From Phoronis australis (taxonomy: Eukaryota > Phoronida > Phoronidae): a DNA stretch of 64,000 bases. Below, one piece after another: positions 57,970-64,000 of the stretch; position 1 is the stretch's first letter, and each line of letters starts with the position of its first letter. The notes beneath the pieces were generated by a model. That model had not been told where the DNA came from. It saw only the letters and a list, made by a program, of their open reading frames with translations, and searched no databases. The stretch spans positions 2,093,563-2,157,562 of the forward strand of contig NMRA01000009.1 of assembly GCA_002633005.1 (NCBI GenBank). The letters are read 5' to 3'. The position numbers and the translations under genes are program-made.

Positions 57970-59948
57970 CGGGTATAATTTTTATACTTTTGCATAAAGT
58001 AAACGATACTACTAGGTGCGCTGAGTGGTGTACCTGTACCGAAAACAAAGTCCGGTTATTACTGATTTCATGCGCATACAAAATTGCCCGCATGCCTTAC
58101 GAATACGGAAAACCAAGTACGTTCTTGCATTTTTAAAAAGATACCAAACTTGGAAGACTGACGCCAGCGATGCATTAGCAGGTGACAGAACGAGAATAAG
58201 AAGTAGGGATATCGATAAATTATTACCTTAGCCAACGGAACCGCGCTCACGGCCGGTCGAAACTAAATTTGGTTAGAAGGCTATCCTGTCCCAGCCAGTC
58301 TTCACAAAATCAGTCCCATTCAGTCTTCTTAAATTTGAAACCGCCGTTGGTCGCCGCAACCCTCACCCGTGCCCCAGATGTTGTCCCTGCTTGAGAGGGC
58401 GTCGTTAGTTAGATCCAAGAATCACGTTTGGAAGTGTTTGGAACTGAGCTCATTTGTAAAAAAATATAACTAATGTTTTAAGACTGTGCAACTCTGGCAC
58501 TCTCCCTGTCAATGTTTACTACATGATGGGCACAGATACAATATTTTATTCCTGTCACTTCCGACTCATTAGTAGACAATCAGAGCTATGAATTTTCCGA
58601 GTTCTGGTTTCGGAATTGTGAACATTCGAAGTAGTGAACTTTTGAGGGTAGCGAACCTTCGGAGTAGAGGGCTTTCGGAGTAGAGAACCTTCGGAACGGT
58701 GACATGTAACTTTAGAAATCTTTTCCATCAGTTGTTGCTCGTATGGAGTCCTTCGAACCTGTGTACCATAATGATATTGATTGACCAAAGTTTTTCATTA
58801 TTAGGTCTAGACCTACTTTACCCTAATACTGTGAACATGCTCTTTTTCTCAGTGCAAGAACACACAGTAGTTAAATGTCTGATTTTTGTTTGAGCTACGC
58901 CAGAGGAAGGCCTTTAGTGAACTCACCGTCGGTGTGTACTGGATTTAAAAGAATAGAAGTGCACACACGTGTACACGCGCATGCATGTCAATCTACCATT
59001 CCACAATCAAAGTGGACACTGGATGAACAACAATCCTTTGACGATCACCTTCAATTCAAAATTTGTAATGCCTGCACCGTACCATGCTGTGCTAGCAAGT
59101 ATACCAAAATAGCAGATAACATTTTTGCTGTTTTGTTTCTTGGTTGTTTTCAAAACATTCACGCCACCGTACTTTGTGAGACCTCTTTCACTGCTTTAAA
59201 GCTTAGCTAGTTATAGACATTTACTTCTAGACTCTCTTGTTACCCTATGGTGTATCGTTGGCCAAATGGGTGAACGTTACGGCGGTAAATTACTTGTATA
59301 AGATAATTCGGGTTAGAGGCGTAATTGATTGCGGCGTAAAGTAATTATTTACAGTGTAAAGTAATTACTTAATTGGGGCGTAAAGAAACTTTGTAGGGCG
59401 TAAAGTTGTTATTAGCGCCGCAAATACCTATTTTACTCCGTAAAGTAATAATTACTCCGTACGTCATAAATAATTACTTTAAAGTCGTAAATAATTACTT
59501 TACGACACAGATGATTACTTTACGCCGTAAATAATTACTTTACACCTCTAACAAGAATTAACTTACGCACGTAATTTAACGGCGTAACGTTCATCCATTT
59601 GGCCAGCGATAATATAGACGATAATGGTGTAGCAACCACGCACGTTCAATGCCAATGAATGACGTAAAGCCTCCTCTAATCGTTTGCACGATCCTGTCAT
59701 CTACGCAAACACCACTCAGTTGAAGTTGGGGCCGGGTAAGGGTCCAATCAGTATCACGCGAAGCGCTTTGAATCAGGAGCAAATTCTTCTAACCCAAGTT
59801 ATAATTGTAGTTAGTAGTACCGGTAGGTGCAACAATTTTGTTGTTTTTGTCCATCTATATCCCATCTCTTACGGATAGGCTGGGGCTTGACCTTTTCCGT
59901 GGGTTCCATCGAAGCCCCGAACACCCCCCCCCCCGGCCACGGGCCTGA
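57970..59948. repeat. duplicated segment, copy B (pairs with 53500-54735)
   Basis: Longer because of two insertions relative to copy A: about 450 bases at 58390-58840 and the MITE at 59253-59623. Its left insertion has repeated TTCGGAGTAGAG / TTCGAAGTAGTG text. No gene is recognised. Confidence 0.75.
59253..59623. mobile_element. 371-bp MITE with TATCGT ends and ATGGTG duplication
   Basis: The ends read TATCGTTGGCCAAATGG and CCATTTGGCCAGCGATA plus a short ACGATA tail. The inverted match extends about 40 bases (GAACGTTACGGCGGTAAATT). ATGGTG flanks both sides (59247-59252, 59624-59629). Copy A of the duplication (around 54400) has the uninterrupted site CCTATGGTGCAGCC. The interior is full of GTAAAGTAATTACTT-like palindromes. 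Confidence 0.88.
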
Positions 59949-60001
59949 AAAACTATGAATTCAAGCAGTTTTGCAATAGGTACTGGCTGCAAGTGTCCCC
60001 G

Positions 60002-61195
60002 CCGCATCAGCATTTAAGCAAAACTGACACACTGCCGAAAAACGGTGATAAGCGGCGTTTAACAAACTTTTCGCAGCGCGTGCTACAATTAGGTTTGTTC
60101 CCAATGGAACGTTGTGTATGTCACAAATATTACCAAAAGTTTGGATCATGTTTCGGGAGAATCGCGGTGTACGTTATACGACTACTTTGTCATAGTAAAT
60201 TACTTTTATTTTGCCATCCAACGGTGTCCTTTTTATTTCTGGGTTCTGGCTTGAATGACACACGTTTAGTTTTCATTGTCGGTCATCGAACGAGTTTTTT
60301 AATCGGTGGAGAAATATGCATTATGTTTTCTCCAGAATGAAAAATGTCCGCATAGAAATGCGTTTGGCACCTTTTCAGTCAAGAATTTATTGTTCCTAAT
60401 GCTTGAATCATTCGGGAATAGTCGAACGGGATTGAGTTGTGCTGGCGCCAACCAGTTGGAGTCACAGGTGGGTCATGTGGGGGGTAATTAAACCCGCCGT
60501 GAGTGTTCTCCCGAGGTTAAGTCTTCTTCGCGAGAACACGTATTTCTCCTGAAGAGTAACATCCCATGCATTAATGAAAATGCGAGTCCAGTTTTAAACG
60601 CACAGTCGACCTCTTAGGAAAAGACTCCATGGCAATATTGAATTACAGCTCAGTTCCGTGCCCTACCCGACTTGCAAACACTAGGCCTATGCCCTCAACT
60701 ACGTAAAAGCACCGAAGTGTATTCCATGGACCGGGCGAGGAATTTTTTCCTGGGCATAAAGTTTTGTCACACAAAAAACGATTTGCGTACTTCGAACGTC
60801 GGTAATGACCTGCACTAAAAGTTATAGACTACGTGGTTGCCCAGTCTGTCGCGACCTAGTGCAAAAAGTTTTTCGTCACGCAGACACTTAAATTAATGGC
60901 CGTGACATCAGTGTTTTAAAATCATCATGTACACTGCAAATGCAGTGTTCAGAATACGCGCTTCCGTCCGCCACACGAGAGCAGTGTGTTACCATTCAAT
61001 TTGGTTTTCAAAAATAGTGGGTCATCGTTGTCCTTGAATAACAGCCAGAAACATTTCTGCGACAACACAGAATTCTCAGTCACTTATTTTTTCTAAACAA
61101 ATGGACGCGAGAGTAAAGAATAACAAAGACGGTTCGGGATATCGTGCCTATAGCGATACTTGCCTATAATAGTACTCTTGACGGGGAACTCGGCA
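60002..61195. repeat. near-identical duplication, copy 1 (pairs with 62811-64000)
   Basis: About 1.19 kb starting GCATCAGCATTTAAGCAAAA and ending GGGGAACTCGGCAGG. Its only differences from the second copy are scattered substitutions and short indels. A short stem GTGTTCTC...GAGAACAC lies near 60500. Open frames here do not resemble known proteins. Confidence 0.9.
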
Positions 61196-62809
61196 GGATA
61201 GAAATTGGAAACCCACCGCGATTTAGAGAATGGGCTCGAAGAAAAAGGTCAATCTGATGTAAACAGTTCTATATGGACATGAGCTATCTTACAACAACAT
61301 CTTGTGGCGCTTTTGATTGGCCTTCTTACCAGATCATTACTTTTTATTTTATTTATTCTGTGTTCTCTATCGAAGTTATTTGTAATTGCATTCGTCATAA
61401 TAAATGACCTTATTTCCCCTCCTCGGTCTCCTTGTCATCTCATCGCAATGAGCTCACGTTCGGGACATATGTCGATCATAAATGTAATTAAATTCCTCCG
61501 TCATTGGAGGATGCGCAAATAACGACCGGTAACCACCCCAAAAGCAGATGAACAAATTGGACAATTGGGAATGCGAAAGTAAGAATTTCATCCATCGCTC
61601 TGAGAACGACCCACGCGGTCGGGTGTCGAGAACTGGCGTGTATAGATTGTGGCGCCTCTCCTCCATCTGGAATGCCATTTCCAATGATATACATGTATGA
61701 GATGTACCAGAATCACTGAAAGTCAACGTACATGTATCATTGTTTAATTGCATTTTGAGCTTTTCATGGTCCTTTTCACGTCTTAGTTCCCTCATACTGT
61801 AAGTATACATTATCGTACGGAGTTAAAGAAGAATTAAAGTGATAAAGCGCAGTGGCGAATTTAAAGGGGCCATGGCACCCCTAAAATTCTTTCAGATTCC
61901 ATTTGACACTTAGGGGGTGCGAATGTCTGACGGGAAAAATCCTGGCTAATACTCTGTCCTGCACCCCCCCCCCGACTGAAAATCCTGGATCCGCCCCTGT
62001 AAACGCATGCTCACGTGGCCCAGCAAACATTGGTTTAATGATAGTAATAATAATATTGTCATTGATTCCACTAGTAAAAACGATAATACAATACACTAAA
62101 GGGTGACACGATACAATACAGTACAACATATCAAAAAACTGATAGGGATATAGACAGATACAGACATGAAAACGAAAGTAATGATGACAACACACACGCG
62201 TTTCGGAATCTTTATTGACCACCGGCATCACCCGGTTTAGCTCCGAGGTCCACAACAATTGTATGATCCCCGTTTCCAATCCAAACCGGTTTCACATCGA
62301 CCGCCAACTGAACCCTCCACCCTCGATATCATTTAAACCCTTAACACCTATAACATTTTACCAAAGTATCACTTTTCTTGGTCGTGTCATGAGCTCGTAT
62401 AGGAAGATGTTATTGGGGGGAAACACTAATTGACTTCGTCAGTCTATTCCACCGTGGTCCCAAGTCATCGATTTCTCCTTATAGTATCTCCACCACTTCA
62501 TTCTCCATGGTGACATTTGGGTATCAATTTCACGAGAATGCATCGCTTTTTAACGTTACACGGTTACGCCTTCAAGTTTTTTGTTGTTTTTGACTCTCAG
62601 AGGATACAAAAGTTTATTGAGACATATACACATGGCCATAGGCCCCAAGTATATCATGTACAAGCCAGAACATTGTTAGGTGGCACGTTTCAAACCGAAT
62701 AATACATTATGACGCTTGAGAGCGTGATGGACGAATTTAATAAGTCGGCTATCTGGAGTTCTCATGAGAGAATCAAATTTAGATGTCGTGGGAGAATGAC
62801 AAAAACGAN
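61196..62809. other. spacer between duplicated segments, with a hAT-like element
   Basis: No recognised gene; the 118-codon minus frame at 61454-61810 has no family resemblance. An element at about 61850-61999 has ends CAGTGGCGAATTTAAAG and CTGGATCCGCCCCTG, resembling the hAT-type ends at 52172. A single N sits at 62809, directly before the second duplicate. Confidence 0.55.
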
Positions 62810-62810
62810 C

Positions 62811-64000
62811 GCATCAGCATTTAAGCAAAACTGACACACTGCCGAAAAACGGTGATAAGCGGCGTTTCAAATTTTCGCAGCGCGTGCTACAATTAGGTTT
62901 GTTCCCAATGGAACGTTGTGCATGTCACAAATATTACCAAAAGTTTGGATCATGTTTCGGGAGAATCGCGGTGTACGTTGTACGACTACTTTGTCATAGT
63001 AAATTACTTTTATTTTGCCATCCAACGGTGTCCTGTTTATTTCTGGGTTCTGGCTTGAATGACGCACGTTTAGTTTTCATTGTCGGTCATCGAAAGAGTT
63101 TTTTAATCGGTGGAGAAATATGCATTATGTTTTCTCCAGAATAAAAAATGTCCGCATAGAAATGCGTTTGGCACCTTTTCAGTCAAGAATTTATTGTTCC
63201 TAATGCTTGAATCATTCGGGAATAGTCGAACGGGATTGAGTTGTGCTGGCGCCAACCAGTTCGAGTCACAGGTGGGTCATGTGGGGGTAATTAAACCCGC
63301 CGTGAGTGTTCTCCCGAGGTTAAGTCTTCTCCGCGAGAACACTTATTTTTCCTGAAGAGTAACATCCCATGCATTAATGAAAATGCGTTTTCTTGAGTCC
63401 AGTTTTAAACGCACATTCGACCTCTTAGGAAAAGACTCCATGGCAATATTGAATTACAGCTCAGTTCCGTGCACTACCCGACTTGCAAACACTAGGCCTA
63501 TGCCCTCAACTACGTAAAAGCACCGAAATGTATTCCATGGACCGGGCGAGGAATTTTTTCCTGGGCATAAAGTTTTGTCACACAAAAACGATTTGCGTAC
63601 TTCGAACGTCGGTAATGACCTGCACTAAAAGTTATAGACTACATGGTTGCCCAGTCTGTTGCGACCTAGTGCAAAAAGTTTTTCGTCACGCAGACACTTA
63701 AATTAATGGCCGTGACATCAAAAAACATCATGTACACTGCAAATGCAGTGTTCAGAATGGGCGCTTCCGTCCGCCACACGAGAGCAGTGTGTTACCGTTC
63801 AATTTGGTTTTCAAAAATAGTGGGTCATCGTTGTCGTTAAATATCAGCCAGAAACATTTCTGCGACAACACAGAATTCTCAGTCACTTATTTTTTCTAAA
63901 CAAATGGACGCGAGAGTAAAGAATAACAAAGACGGTTCGGGATATCGTGCCTATAGCGATACTTGCCTATAATAGTACTCTTGACGGGGAACTCGGCAGG
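62811..64000. repeat. near-identical duplication, copy 2, running off the window
   Basis: Matches 60002-61195 along its whole length and starts immediately after an ambiguous base. The match probably continues past the window end. Confidence 0.9.

Noticed and set aside
59993-63355. Paired open frames repeated at 60 kb and 63 kb as a duplicated gene
   Set aside because: The reading frames are short, have no recognisable domain, and the repeat itself is probably an assembly artefact.

Overview
The window is eukaryotic: five genes split into many short exons with GT/AG borders, polyadenylation signals, large introns full of minisatellites and transposon remnants, and a 445-base assembly gap. 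The encoded proteins are animal proteins, including a full-featured tectonic-2. Together with the LINE, hAT-like and Harbinger-like remnants this suggests an invertebrate animal, perhaps a marine deuterostome. The species cannot be fixed from sequence alone.

Layout. CD2BP2 (U5 snRNP / GYF-domain protein) runs on + from before 590 to 4477, and its N-terminal exon is not found. TCTN2 (ciliary transition-zone tectonic-2) runs on - from 28253 or beyond down to 6712 in at least 20 exons. All exon phases agree and give 1,172 residues, against about 700 in vertebrates, so it carries an N-terminal extension. MRPS23 (mitochondrial small-subunit protein) runs on + from 30009 to 35497 in five exons, 182 aa. 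METTL4 (MT-A70 adenine methyltransferase) runs on - from 42640 to 35835 in eight exons, 421 aa. Five 3' exons of a coiled-coil gene with a CEP290-type C-terminus run on + from 47339 to 50877. CD2BP2 and TCTN2 face tail to tail, as do MRPS23 and METTL4. TCTN2/MRPS23 and METTL4/coiled-coil are head to head. From about 51.4 kb to the end I recognise no host gene. That part holds a fold-back element, hAT-like elements, a gap, a frameshifted LINE with a hammerhead-like motif beside it, a decayed Harbinger-type transposase, and two pairs of duplicated segments.

How the genes relate. TCTN2 acts at the ciliary transition zone, and the coiled-coil gene may too if the CEP290-like ending is meaningful. 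CD2BP2 and METTL4 both touch spliceosomal RNA biology. No operon-like logic is expected. I found no dedicated new multi-gene system. The most unusual signals are two TCTN2 intron repeats that together carry sixteen same-strand CTCF-like motifs, a CD2BP2 GYF domain whose G-Y-F is N-K-F, the extended TCTN2, and a five-fold CCAAT-box array upstream of the coiled-coil exons.
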